From Verrucomicrobium sp. BvORR106 (GTDB taxonomy: Bacteria; Verrucomicrobiota; Verrucomicrobiia; Verrucomicrobiales; Verrucomicrobiaceae): a DNA stretch of 64,000 bases. Shown piece by piece: positions 1 to 9,005 of this stretch. The stretch's first letter is position 1. Each line of letters begins with the position of its first letter. The stretch covers positions 112,098 through 176,097 of the forward strand of contig NZ_BATR01000075.1 of NCBI RefSeq assembly GCF_000739655.1. Reading direction: 5' to 3'. Under the pieces are notes generated by a model. The model did not search any database. It saw nothing but the letters and a program-made list of their open reading frames with translations, and had not been told where the DNA came from. A program made the position numbers and the translations under genes.

Positions 1-1296
1 AAAACGGGCATTGGCCTGAGTGGCCCTGCTGCTGCCGCTGAAGAGCTGGCGCAAGGAGTCCCGGGAGGGCTGGGGAGGGGTGTCCGGGGCCGACAGGAGC
101 TTGTGATAGGCGGTCAGGTTTCTCGCCAGTGCCAGGAGCAGGCGGTGCCCGCTCTCCTGCCAGCGGGGATGGTGGTTGGGTGGGTTCGATGAAATGGGGA
201 TGTCCTCTGGAAGGGCGTCGAACGGCTGGAGGAACTGGAGAGGGCGGGTGCAGGGGAGGGCGGTGGCCACGGTGGCTGGGGCCAGTTTCTTCTCCCGATC
301 GAGCGGGAGATGCAGGACGGGGCCTGTGTCTGCCCAGGCGATGATGTTGGGGATGGGCAGCAGGCCGTCTGAGAGGCCGCGGCGCTTGGCCAGGGCGATG
401 ACGGCACTGCCGGGACTCTGAAAGGAGACGAGATCTTCCTCGGTGGCGCGGTCATGCTCCTCATCATATGCGGCGAGTAGGATGTCGCTGTAAGCTGCGA
501 TGTACTCGCCAGCAGCGCGGAAGCGAATGTACCGGCGGGTGAATTTCTCCGGCGACTCGGTTTTGGCGTCGAGGTCTACGGCGGGATCCCCAGTGGGATT
601 GAGCAAGGGGTCGGTGCGAACGCTGTCGTGAAGGGGAACGCAAAAGAGATCCCGCTCCTGGCAGTACCCGGGCTGGGCCTGGATCATCCCGACGAGGTGC
701 TGGAAGCGACGCCGGGGGGCGTCCGAAAGGGCGCAGGGATTCTGGTGAGGTGTGCAGGGGCCGAAGGTGGAGGACTGCAGGTACACTGCCTCCGGGAAGG
801 GGAGTGGGGCGCGGACGGTGATGTCTGCCTCCGGGTGCCATTTCTTGTAGGCGAATGCGGCCTCGACCACGAGGGTGTCAATGCCGGGGGCGAGGGAGCT
901 GAGAATGACAACGGGAGTGGAGCCCAGGCCGAGGGGCTGCCAGCAGCTGTGGTAGGTGCCTGCTGTGTCCGGCTGAGTGGGGACCAAGGGGTGAAATCTG
1001 CGCGTCTGGGGATCGAGCCGGCCCGGAGGAAGCTCGGGAGCGGAGGTGTGAGTGAGCCAGTCCAGAATGCCAAAGACGGACTCATAGATGGCCTGGATGG
1101 CGGGATGCAGATCTGGCCCGGCGACTGGTCCGTCTGGCGAGTAAGTGGGAGGCCAGTGCACGTAGCCCACCGGGTCTGTATTTCCTGTAACGCCAAGGAT
1201 GAATGCGGGGCGCAGGGGAAAGTCGTTGATCAGGGCGGGTGGGGCAGGCGGTGCTGGCAAAGGGGGGGCTGCAGCAGGGGAGTCTTGTGCGGACAT
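1..1296 (-). CDS. SLOG-domain (Rossmann-type nucleotide-sensor) protein, C-terminus outside window
   Basis: The minus-strand frame opens at the ATG at 1296 and stays open for 432 codons to the left edge, so the stop lies outside the window. After a Pro/Ala-rich start, residues about 28-45 read FILGVTGNTDPVGY, then a helix, then PVVILSSLAPGIDTLVVEAAF, then a strand followed by PLPFPEAVY. About 80 residues later comes the segment GEYIAAYSDILLAAYD. This is the normal order of motifs in SLOG domains (GVTGHR-type loop, LSxLAxGxDxLVAE, PLPFPxxxY, GxYIAxxSDxLxAxxD), which bind or process nucleotide-derived ligands in conflict systems. The last 150 visible residues match nothing I recognise. It is divergent to the next gene, with a gap of about 200 bases. 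The fold is well supported; the ligand and effector are unknown. Confidence 0.75.
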   Translation of the reverse strand, partial: MSAQDSPAAAPPLPAPPAPPALINDFPLRPAFILGVTGNTDPVGYVHWPPTYSPDGPVAGPDLHPAIQAIYESVFGILDWLTHTSAPELPPGRLDPQTRRFHPLVPTQPDTAGTYHSCWQPLGLGSTPVVILSSLAPGIDTLVVEAAFAYKKWHPEADITVRAPLPFPEAVYLQSSTFGPCTPHQNPCALSDAPRRRFQHLVGMIQAQPGYCQERDLFCVPLHDSVRTDPLLNPTGDPAVDLDAKTESPEKFTRRYIRFRAAGEYIAAYSDILLAAYDEEHDRATEEDLVSFQSPGSAVIALAKRRGLSDGLLPIPNIIAWADTGPVLHLPLDREKKLAPATVATALPCTRPLQFLQPFDALPEDIPISSNPPNHHPRWQESGHRLLLALARNLTAYHKLLSAPDTPPQPSRDSLRQLFSGSSRATQANARF

Positions 1297-1499
1297 GGGC
1301 AATGGGGAAAGTTCCACGCAGGACACGTGCCATACGGGGATTTTGGTCTATGAGTTGTTGAGTTCAGCATACGTCACCTGCCAACACTCCGTTCCGCAAA
1401 ATTTTAGACACCGTAGTTCGTTCTTGCTGAGAGGGTGTTGCTGGAGCGGCGGTGCGGTGATGGTTGCGTGAGGGTGTGGTTTGTGCAAAAAATGATGTA

Positions 1500-4400
1500 A
1501 TGAAGACTCGGGCGCCTCGCATATTCGTCTCTGCGGTCTCGGCGGACTTGCGCAGTACGAAAATGGCGGTGGCGAAGACCTTGCGGAGGATGGATTGTCT
1601 GCCGAAGGTGCATGACGAGTTCCCCCTGGAGCATGGTCCGGTGCCGGAAGTGCTGCGACGGACCATCAAGGACTGCGATGCGGTGATCCACATCGCGGGG
1701 TTGAGGTATGGGTTCGAGCCCTCAAGACGGGAAGACGGTGAATCGCGCCGCTCCTACACGCAGATGGAGGTGGACCTGGCTCGGAAGTTGAAGAAGCCTC
1801 TCTATCTTTTTCTCTGTGATGAGGCGTATCCCTATGATCCTCCCAGACCCGTGGATCCTGAGCGCGAGGAGGAGGTGCTGCAGGAACTGCAGAAGAGGCA
1901 CAGGCTAGCAGTCGAGCGGGATGGCAAATCGCGCGAAAAGGTGACTTCATACCTGCAGCTCGAGAACCACGTGTTGACGTTGGGGCCGAAACTGGAGAAA
2001 TTGCGCGACCGGCATGGGTGGGTGAGGTGGGCAGTGTGCCTGTTGCTGGTGCTGGCCGTCGCGCTGGGGCTATACCAGCAGCACTTGGCGCGTGAGGGGC
2101 AGGTGCTGAGCGGAGCTTACGCAACGGACCTGGCCAGCCTGGCCTATGACGTGAGTGAAAGGATGGCAGGACTTGCTTGTGAGAATGATCCAGTGGGAGG
2201 TGAGGACCTGCTTGAGAAGGCCTTGGATGAACTGACTCAAGAGCACAACGAACCACCGGGTAAATTGAGGAAGAAACTGGATGTCTGGGCACAACGCGTA
2301 GCGACGAGTTGGCGGGCTGATCCTTGTGAGCTGGTCATTCGGGACTATTTGACGGGGCAATACGCGTCAGTGACCTCTCGCGGCGTCAAGTTGGTGGAGT
2401 CACTTAAGGCGGAGGCGAACAGAGCGACCTATTTTTCAACCAAGAAGCAAGACCAGTTGCTGCGTCCGCTGCTGGTGACCGGGGATGCGCTTTTTTCCGT
2501 GGGGGATCTGGGCAAGGCGAAGCAATTCTATGAAGACGCGTTGAAACTGGCCGATCGCGAGGCGGAGCCGGGCCGATGGGCACGGATCGTGAACCGGCTG
2601 GTCGCGGTGACGCAATGGATGGGCAAGTGGGATGAGGCTGAGAACTGGCAGCGCTCCGTGGTGGCCCTGCTCAAAGTTGGCAAAGGAAACAACTCAACCG
2701 AGCTGGCTGAACAATGTGCCAACCTGGCGGAAGTGCTCTCTGCCAGGCTGTCTCGCGAACGGCGCAATGCCCTCACGGAGCAGGAGATCGAGTCGCTGCT
2801 CCAGGAGGCGGAGAGAATGATCGTCGCCAATGAACGTCATCCCTTGGTGCGTGCCAGTGACCTGTTAAAAATCGCCAAAGTCAGGATTGGCCTGCGGACC
2901 GAGTCTTCCCAAAGGAGCAAGGCCAAACGGCTGCTTGAAACGGCGCTGGTGGATGTAGACGGGCATATGCTGGCCCGCTATGCACTCAAGGCGACGGTGA
3001 GGCTGGAGCTGGGCGGTCTGGAGGCGGATGACAACCATGTGGACAGGGCGCTGCAGCTGCTGACGGACGCTGCAGACCTGTTTCGCCAGGCGGGGCGGAA
3101 CTACGAGCTGGGTGTAATCATGGCCCTACAGAGACAGGCGGGGCTTCTGGAATCCCTGGGCAGGAATGAAGAAGCAGGAAAGCTCTATGAGACCTGCCTG
3201 GCGCAGGCCGACGCTCATCTAGGCAAGACATCCTATATGGGGGTGCAGGCGCGCATCCAGATTGGCAGCTATTTCTTGCGGAAGGGGCAAACGCAACTGG
3301 CTTTGAAATTTGCCGAGCATGCGGTGGAGATATGCAGAGATCAGGGCCACCTGCAGGGGAACTGGGTGCTGGTTGATGCGCTCCACCAACTGGGCAATGT
3401 GCTGGAGGCGATGGGGCGGGACGATGCTGCGATGAAACACTTTGAGGAGGCGCTGGAAGTGATCGCACGCGGTGAAGGAATGGTGGGTGCGACGGGGTAC
3501 TATGAAATCTGCACTGCCCAGTTTTTGGAGCGGAAGGGGCGCTATGAGGAAGCTGAACGCCGCTACAAGGCCGCGGTGGAGGACCAGACGACGCTGAAAG
3601 GGGCTGACCACGAGGATGTACTGAATGCTGAGCTCTGCTTGTCAGTCTTCTTGGGCGGGCAAAACAGGCCTGAAGAGGCTGAGGGGATTGTGCGTAGAGT
3701 ATTGAATGTCCAGGAGCTGCGGTTCGGAAGGGATTCACTGGTGTTGATCTACACGCTCACAGATCTGAGCCGCATTCTCCAGCACCGCGGGTTGAACAAC
3801 GAGGCGAGGATGGGGTTGGATCGAGTGTTGTCGTTGGCGGAAAAGCACTACGGAAAGGCCAATGTGGCGTTGCTCCCGCAGTTGGAGGAAACAGCGGAAT
3901 TCTGCCAGGTGACAGGCGACTGGCTGGCTCTGGAGCGGACGTGCCGCAGGGCTCTTGAGCTTCTGGATCCTGCGCCTGTCGCGAGAGATTATGTGGTATC
4001 GTGGACTAGCAGGTTGGGCTACGCCAGATATCAGAGAAACGGTTGGGTGGAGGCGGAGCTGTATGCTCGCCAGGCGTTGTTGCGGGCGGCGGATGTCTCG
4101 GGTCAAGATTCGCAGTCCGCAGCCATACCCAAGGTTTTGCTGGCGATCAGTCTCGCAAGACAAGATCGGCTGCGGGAAAGTGCGACGCTGGCGAAAGCGG
4201 CGGCGGCAATCCTTGACAGGCCTACAGCGCTGATGGATTCCGTATGGGGTGGGGGCGTGGAGCAAGTGGCCTGGGCGCTGGATGGATCGAGGGAGCAATC
4301 TTGTTCCACTGAGCTGTTTGGAAAGGTCTTTGAATGGTCGCTAAAGGGCTGGAACGCGATGGAGGAACGGCCCGCAGGAAACTACAGAAGCCAGTATCTC

Positions 4401-4505
4401 GCCAGCTTGAAGCGGGGTGGCATGAGCGACTCTGAGGCGGAGGAGAAGACGAGACAGGTGGAGGCTGAGGCTCTGGCCACGGCGGGAAGGCAGGTGTCCC
4501 GCTGA
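1500..4505 (+). CDS. DUF4062 - transmembrane - TPR repeat protein
   Basis: The start is taken at the ATG at 1500, just before the conserved strand RIFVSAVSADLRS; an upstream TTG at 1464 is possible. Residues about 5-100 are a DUF4062 domain: FVSAVSADLR, then DEFPLEHGPVPEVLRRTIKDCDAV, then GLRYGFEP and YTQMEVDLARKLKKPLYLF. This Rossmann-like domain usually heads NLR-like or other signalling proteins. A hydrophobic segment near residues 176-195 should cross the membrane once. The remaining 800 residues are helical TPR-type repeats, such as the stretch near MGRDDAAMKHFEEALE. No NTPase motif is visible, so it looks like a membrane-tethered sensor or scaffold. Its 3' end is tail to tail with the next gene, 19 bases apart. 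Confidence 0.8.
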   Translation: MKTRAPRIFVSAVSADLRSTKMAVAKTLRRMDCLPKVHDEFPLEHGPVPEVLRRTIKDCDAVIHIAGLRYGFEPSRREDGESRRSYTQMEVDLARKLKKPLYLFLCDEAYPYDPPRPVDPEREEEVLQELQKRHRLAVERDGKSREKVTSYLQLENHVLTLGPKLEKLRDRHGWVRWAVCLLLVLAVALGLYQQHLAREGQVLSGAYATDLASLAYDVSERMAGLACENDPVGGEDLLEKALDELTQEHNEPPGKLRKKLDVWAQRVATSWRADPCELVIRDYLTGQYASVTSRGVKLVESLKAEANRATYFSTKKQDQLLRPLLVTGDALFSVGDLGKAKQFYEDALKLADREAEPGRWARIVNRLVAVTQWMGKWDEAENWQRSVVALLKVGKGNNSTELAEQCANLAEVLSARLSRERRNALTEQEIESLLQEAERMIVANERHPLVRASDLLKIAKVRIGLRTESSQRSKAKRLLETALVDVDGHMLARYALKATVRLELGGLEADDNHVDRALQLLTDAADLFRQAGRNYELGVIMALQRQAGLLESLGRNEEAGKLYETCLAQADAHLGKTSYMGVQARIQIGSYFLRKGQTQLALKFAEHAVEICRDQGHLQGNWVLVDALHQLGNVLEAMGRDDAAMKHFEEALEVIARGEGMVGATGYYEICTAQFLERKGRYEEAERRYKAAVEDQTTLKGADHEDVLNAELCLSVFLGGQNRPEEAEGIVRRVLNVQELRFGRDSLVLIYTLTDLSRILQHRGLNNEARMGLDRVLSLAEKHYGKANVALLPQLEETAEFCQVTGDWLALERTCRRALELLDPAPVARDYVVSWTSRLGYARYQRNGWVEAELYARQALLRAADVSGQDSQSAAIPKVLLAISLARQDRLRESATLAKAAAAILDRPTALMDSVWGGGVEQVAWALDGSREQSCSTELFGKVFEWSLKGWNAMEERPAGNYRSQYLASLKRGGMSDSEAEEKTRQVEAEALATAGRQVSR

Positions 4506-4524
4506 GTGGGATGAGGTGGGGTGA

Positions 4525-5625
4525 TCACTGCGTTTTCCCCTCCTCGTCGGGAAGAGGGTTCTCCATTTCGGCATCTCGATCGGTTTTGATTTGTAGCAGA
4601 GTTTTGGCCACAGCTTCTGCCAGACCGGGTAGCCCCTCCCTGCTACATTTGTATATCTTTACATCCGGAGCCTTGTCGTTGGACTGTATGATTACTGCCA
4701 GAGCGGCTTCAATGTTCGGATCGATGACCTGACGGGCAACGGCTTCCAGCAAGTGAAGGGGGATTGCTTTCTCAGGATCCCTCATTTCCAGGGTCAACAC
4801 GGGTTTTGCGCGACGCCGGGCCGCTTGGATCAGCTCCTCGGGAAGGTCTGCGGCTCCGAAATGGCGTTGTTTCCTTGAGATGACCGCGGAGGCACTTTCA
4901 AGCAAGGAAGGGAATTCTCTCTTCATCGTATCTTGTGCTTCCTTGGTCAGGATAAGAATTGTCTTGTGGGTATGTGCATTGGCCACGACATGATTTAACT
5001 CGTCACTCACTGCTTTGCCAATGTGGTCTAAATCAAAGATCACCAGTGAAGCTGCATCACAGTAGAGCTGAAAGAGGTTGAACCATTCCTGGCCGTCCCC
5101 TGCTACAATTCGGTTGAACGGCATTTGGAAGGCATCCCAATGGTTGATGAACGCAAAGACTGGGAGCTTCCCGTCAAGCTGTTTTGCCAAGTGTTCCTCG
5201 CTTCTGTTCGGGAAAAGCATGATCGGAAGACCGGGGGCACGTCGATACACCGGTTGCTCTGATGCCACGTCGTGGAGGTAGAGGGCGAAGGGCTGCCCTG
5301 CTAGGATTTTGTTCACGACTAGCTGGCGGTTTTCTACGCCCCGGCTTAAACCATTCAGGCACATCGTCTCGATTACGATTTTGTCCAAACCAAAGAGCGT
5401 GAGGGGGGCGGCGAAGATCACAAACAAAATTGAAGCCCAAGTCTTCATCGGGCTGTCCGGAACTAAAGCCTTGCATGCGATGGCGCAGCCGAAGAGCAGC
5501 ACTCCACACAATGCCAGAAGTATGGCCCGCCTTCTCGCCGAGCGATGGATTGCGATTTTTGCCTTATAGTCGGATGACTCGGTGACGTCGCTGGCTTGTG
5601 TGTAGCTTGATGCGGACAAGGGCAT
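4525..5625 (-). CDS. Two-helix membrane protein with TIR/SLOG-like cytosolic domain
   Basis: The start is set at the ATG at 5625; a TTG 45 bases upstream is possible. Two hydrophobic helices lie at about residues 33-53 and 64-84 (AILLALCGVLLFGCAIA and ASILFVIFAAPLTLFG). The soluble domain begins FALYLHDVASEQ, followed by EEHLAKQL, LPVFAFINHWDAFQMP, EWFNLFQLYCDAASLVIF, and a final Rossmann-like half. This follows the layout of bacterial membrane proteins that carry a FLRSF-EExL-GPVxAxGxP domain, distantly related to TIR/STIR folds and common in conflict islands. The Arg of the usual LRSF motif is replaced here by His. I cannot assign a catalytic residue. The placement between DUF4062 and ROCO genes supports a signalling role, which is inference. 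Confidence 0.6.
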   Translation of the reverse strand: MPLSASSYTQASDVTESSDYKAKIAIHRSARRRAILLALCGVLLFGCAIACKALVPDSPMKTWASILFVIFAAPLTLFGLDKIVIETMCLNGLSRGVENRQLVVNKILAGQPFALYLHDVASEQPVYRRAPGLPIMLFPNRSEEHLAKQLDGKLPVFAFINHWDAFQMPFNRIVAGDGQEWFNLFQLYCDAASLVIFDLDHIGKAVSDELNHVVANAHTHKTILILTKEAQDTMKREFPSLLESASAVISRKQRHFGAADLPEELIQAARRRAKPVLTLEMRDPEKAIPLHLLEAVARQVIDPNIEAALAVIIQSNDKAPDVKIYKCSREGLPGLAEAVAKTLLQIKTDRDAEMENPLPDEEGKTQ

Positions 5626-5788
5626 GAGAGAGAGAATCTGGTGGGTGCGATGAATGTCTTCTTGATCCAAAGTCCCCGGATGTGAGCACGGAGATCGTAG
5701 CCGGGGTTTCGGTTGAATTTGGGCAGGATGTCAATGGCCCGCAATATTGGGCTACTATCCGATTGGGCTCTCGCCGGCCTCCGGGCGG

Positions 5789-8550
5789 CTACGGAGCCTG
5801 GCATTCCCGGCGTCTTGCGAGAATGCGGTCCCGGGCCGCTTTGAGCTCCTTGTCCACGTGGTTGAACGAGCCGCTGGTTGCGGACCACCGGTCGGCGTTC
5901 CTCTTGGGGTGGATGACTTGGAACTTGCTCAGATCGCAGTGAGTGACTTCGTGGGTGTCCCTATCGATGAGCTTGTGAGGTTCCTCCCATGGGCAGTCCG
6001 ATTCCAGCACCAGGACCAGGATTTCCACCTCGCCGGCTTGGTGCCGCTTCATGGCGCGAGTCATTTCCACACTGCGGATGTAGTCCGTGGCGAAGAAGCT
6101 GGTGCTGACCATGAAGATGATGATGTCTGAACTTTCGAGTTCCTCGATGATGCGTTGATCCCAGTTCTCGCCTGCGCGAATGAGGCGGTCATACCATGAA
6201 GTGATGTGGCCGTTCTCCTCCAAGATGGTAAGGTTTTGCAGAAGGCTGTCGCGGTGGCGGTGGTTGTGGCGGGAGTAGCTGAGGAAGGCCTTGATGGCAG
6301 GATGATCGTCCTTGCGGGCTTCCTTGGTGGAGATGGTGTCGAGTTGCTCGGTCTGTTGGACCTGGACACTGCCAGCGGCCGTGTCGATGGTCGTGACGGC
6401 GCGGTTCTGTTCGTCTTTCTCCAGGATGGCGACGTCCTTGTAGGTGCCGGGACTGCCAGCGATCTCCATCTCCTCGACCGGCTGGAATCCCCGAAGGTTC
6501 CGGTGGATGTGCCTCATGTGAGCGCGCACTAGCTGAACGAGGCGGAGGCGGGGCGCGTCTTTACCTTGAACCGTGACGGTGATACGGCTCTCTGAGAGCT
6601 CCGTTTTGACCAGGGCCTGGGCGCCATCGAGGGCCAGGACGACGCCGTTGCGCCAGCGTTGAAGGCCTTCGCTTAAGGGGTGGGTGCGGACGATGAAGCG
6701 GGGGAGGAGCCCTTCCGGGATGACCTTGTAGGTGTAACGCAGCCGGGTGGCCGGGGCGCTGGACCAAGCCGGGTCCAGCTTGGGCTGGTATCGGGTGAGC
6801 ACTTGGGGGACCAGCCAGCGTTTGTCGTGGTCGTCCAGGGCGTAGCAGAGCTCGAACCGCCGCATGAGCTCGATGAGGTAGAGCACCATGTCCTCAGGAT
6901 CCTCCGGCAGGGCGTGACAGGCTTCGGCAAGGGTGAGGGTGCCGTCGGAGTTCTGTCCGTCTTTGATGCGGAGGATGCGATACACCCCGTTGGTGACCCA
7001 TTGGGGATTGAGCACAGTGGTGTCCTTCAGACGCGGATCATCGCCATAGTGTAGGATGATGCCGAGTGCGTGGAGGATGCGGGCCAGGCTGGATTGCTCG
7101 TTTATTTCTTTAAGGCCCTTCTGATCGCAGATGGCACGATACTCAGAGAAGGGGAGGTAGTTGCGGTCGGGAGCGCTGAAATGTTCCTTCACGCTCCACC
7201 AAGGGAGAGGAAACAGTTGGCGCACGCCTTGCTGCCCTCGCAGGATATCGCATAGTGCTGACTGGAGCGTGTCGATTCCCAGGCCGGTCGCACAATCGGT
7301 CTGAATGAAGGCCTTGATGGCGGGATAGCGCTCATGCAGAAGGTTCTGATCCACCTCAAAGGGGCGCAACTCCCATTGATTGAGCGCCACGATGATCGGT
7401 GAGTCTCCACCGAACGCAGTGATGAGGCTCAGCCAGTACTCCGCATCACGGTCCTGGTTGTCGGTGCGCCCTTCCAGGACGAGGACATAGACGCTGCGCT
7501 CTGTAAGGAAGAACTGGTGGGTGGCGTGCGTGATCTCCTGACCCGCAAAGTCCCAGACGCGCAGGCGGAGATTTTCGCCATGGCAATTGAGGTTCCACGG
7601 CTGGATGTCGATGCCGGGAGTCTCAGGTTTGTTGGGATCAAAGTGGTTGTGAACCAGCTTGTCCCGCAGAGAGCTCTTGCCTGCCTTGCCACGACCGACG
7701 AGGAGGAGTTTGACTTCGTTCAGACGCCGGGCTTGGCCAGTCTTGGTCCTGAAGTAGTAGTCGAGGATGTCTGCGGGACGGGCAGGGAGTACCCCGCTTT
7801 GGGAGTTGATTTCAAAGTGTTTCGGGCCAAGCACATGATCGGGGATGGACAGGGCGCTGTTGCCGCGAAGATGGAGTCTCTTGAGCCTGGACATCTGCTT
7901 CAGGCAGGCTGGAAGAGATTGCAGGTGATTGTCTTCCAGCCACAAGGACTCCAGATCCCTGCATTCCTCCAGGCTTTGGGGAAGTTGATCCAGGAAATTT
8001 GCGCTGGCATTGAGGTGGGTCAGTTTCCTCCAGCTTCCAAACAGGTCGGGCAGCTCCCGAAGCTGGCAATGGCCTACGCTCAGCCGTTGAAGGTGGGGGA
8101 GCTTCCCAAGCCACTCAGGAAGGGCAAGGAGGGGGTTCTCCTCCAGCCAGAGGGTGTGGAGCTGGGTCAACCTGGCGAGGCTCTCCGGAGGCGGGCAAGC
8201 TTGTTGCGCTGGACAAAGAGACGTTCCAGCCTGGTGCAGTGGCCAAGGGAGGAGGGGAGGGATTCGAGGAGATTGCCCCCGCAGCGAAAATGGGTGAGAT
8301 GAGCCAACTTCGCGATGGAATTGGAGATCTCGCTCAACCGGTTTTCGTGCAGGTGCAGGTCCTGGAGATGGGGCAGTCCCCAGACGCTTTCCGGGATGGT
8401 GGTCAGCAGGTTGCCTGAGAGGTCCAGGAAGGTCAGCCTCACGCACTGTCGGATCGCTGCGGGGATCTCGCTCAACCCCAGTCCGGACAAGTCCAGCGTG
8501 GAGAGTTGCTGATTCACGACTTTCCGGATGCGTTCCAAGGCGATCTCCAT
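5789..8550 (-). pseudogene. LRR-Roc-COR-TIR (ROCO family) protein, interrupted by one frameshift
   Basis: The domains in order are: leucine-rich repeats from the start (LSTLDLSGLGLSEIP, then LTFLDLSGNLL, LQDLHLHENRL); a Roc GTPase with P-loop GRGKAGKSSL and G3 motif DFAGQE followed by HATHQFFL; a COR domain with the ILHALGIILHYGDDPRL and LLPRFIVRTHPLSEG signatures; and a C-terminal TIR domain starting KAFLSYSRHNHRH, with WYDRLIRAGENWDQ and DYIRSVEMTRAM carrying the likely NADase Glu. The LRR frame (starting at 8550, or 8625) and the downstream frame join only if one base is inserted near 8185-8192, inside the repeat that would read NKLARL-PESLARL. Without that base the N-terminal frame stops at 8167. 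It may be a real inactivation or a sequencing error; all other domains are intact. Confidence 0.8.
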
Positions 8551-8780
8551 GGGCGCTTTGTGCTCCGAGGGGCTGGGGGTGTTGCTCGTTCTCCAGAGAG
8601 GGTTTTGAGGAGAATTCTGGGCCATGACGAGGAGGGAGATTGCGGAAGAGCGTGGCGTTGCCGGCCGCCCCAGGCATGTGGCATGCCAGAAGCGCCGTTC
8701 CAAAGAGCGACGAATGTGCATCCACACGACGATGGAGCAACTTATTCGTCATGGGAGGAGGTGGGTCGCCCGTTTTTGGG

Positions 8781-8872
8781 CTATGGCAACGGGTCTCCCC
8801 GGCGCCTTGCCAGAATGCGGTCCCGGGCCGCTTTGGGTTCCCTGACCACATGGTTGAAGGAGCCACGGGGGC
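8781..8872 (-). pseudogene. 3' remnant of a second TIR/ROCO gene
   Basis: This minus-strand stretch encodes RGSFNHVVREPKAARDRIL and then ARRRGDPLP before a stop codon. It is nearly the same as the last codons of the ROCO gene downstream (GSFNHVDKELKAARDRIL, then ARRRECQAP). The DNA is also close to identical over about 70 bases at 8800-8870 and 5808-5878. It is best read as the surviving tail of a sibling gene that once lay upstream, left by deletion or recombination between tandem copies. Confidence 0.6.
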
Positions 8873-9005
8873 TGAGGGGAAGAGGTGCGTGGTGACGTCC
8901 TGCGTAAATGGTTGAAAAAGACCGGCAGACGTTTATCCGTAAGATGTTGGGATGGGCTCGCTCCGTGTGCGGTCGTCCAGTCCGCGTTGTCTTCAAGTTT
9001 TTGTC

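Noticed and set aside
684..1196. Short minus-strand open frames at the left edge
   Set aside because: Out-of-frame shadows of the SLOG gene, which is open from 1296 to the edge in another frame.
8150..8200. Phase variation at the ROCO frameshift
   Set aside because: The site has no long single-base run or short tandem repeat that would slip often.
8167..8727. LRR-only protein as a separate gene
   Set aside because: Its repeats continue without a break in the next frame into the ROCO gene; a frameshift explains the two frames better than two genes.
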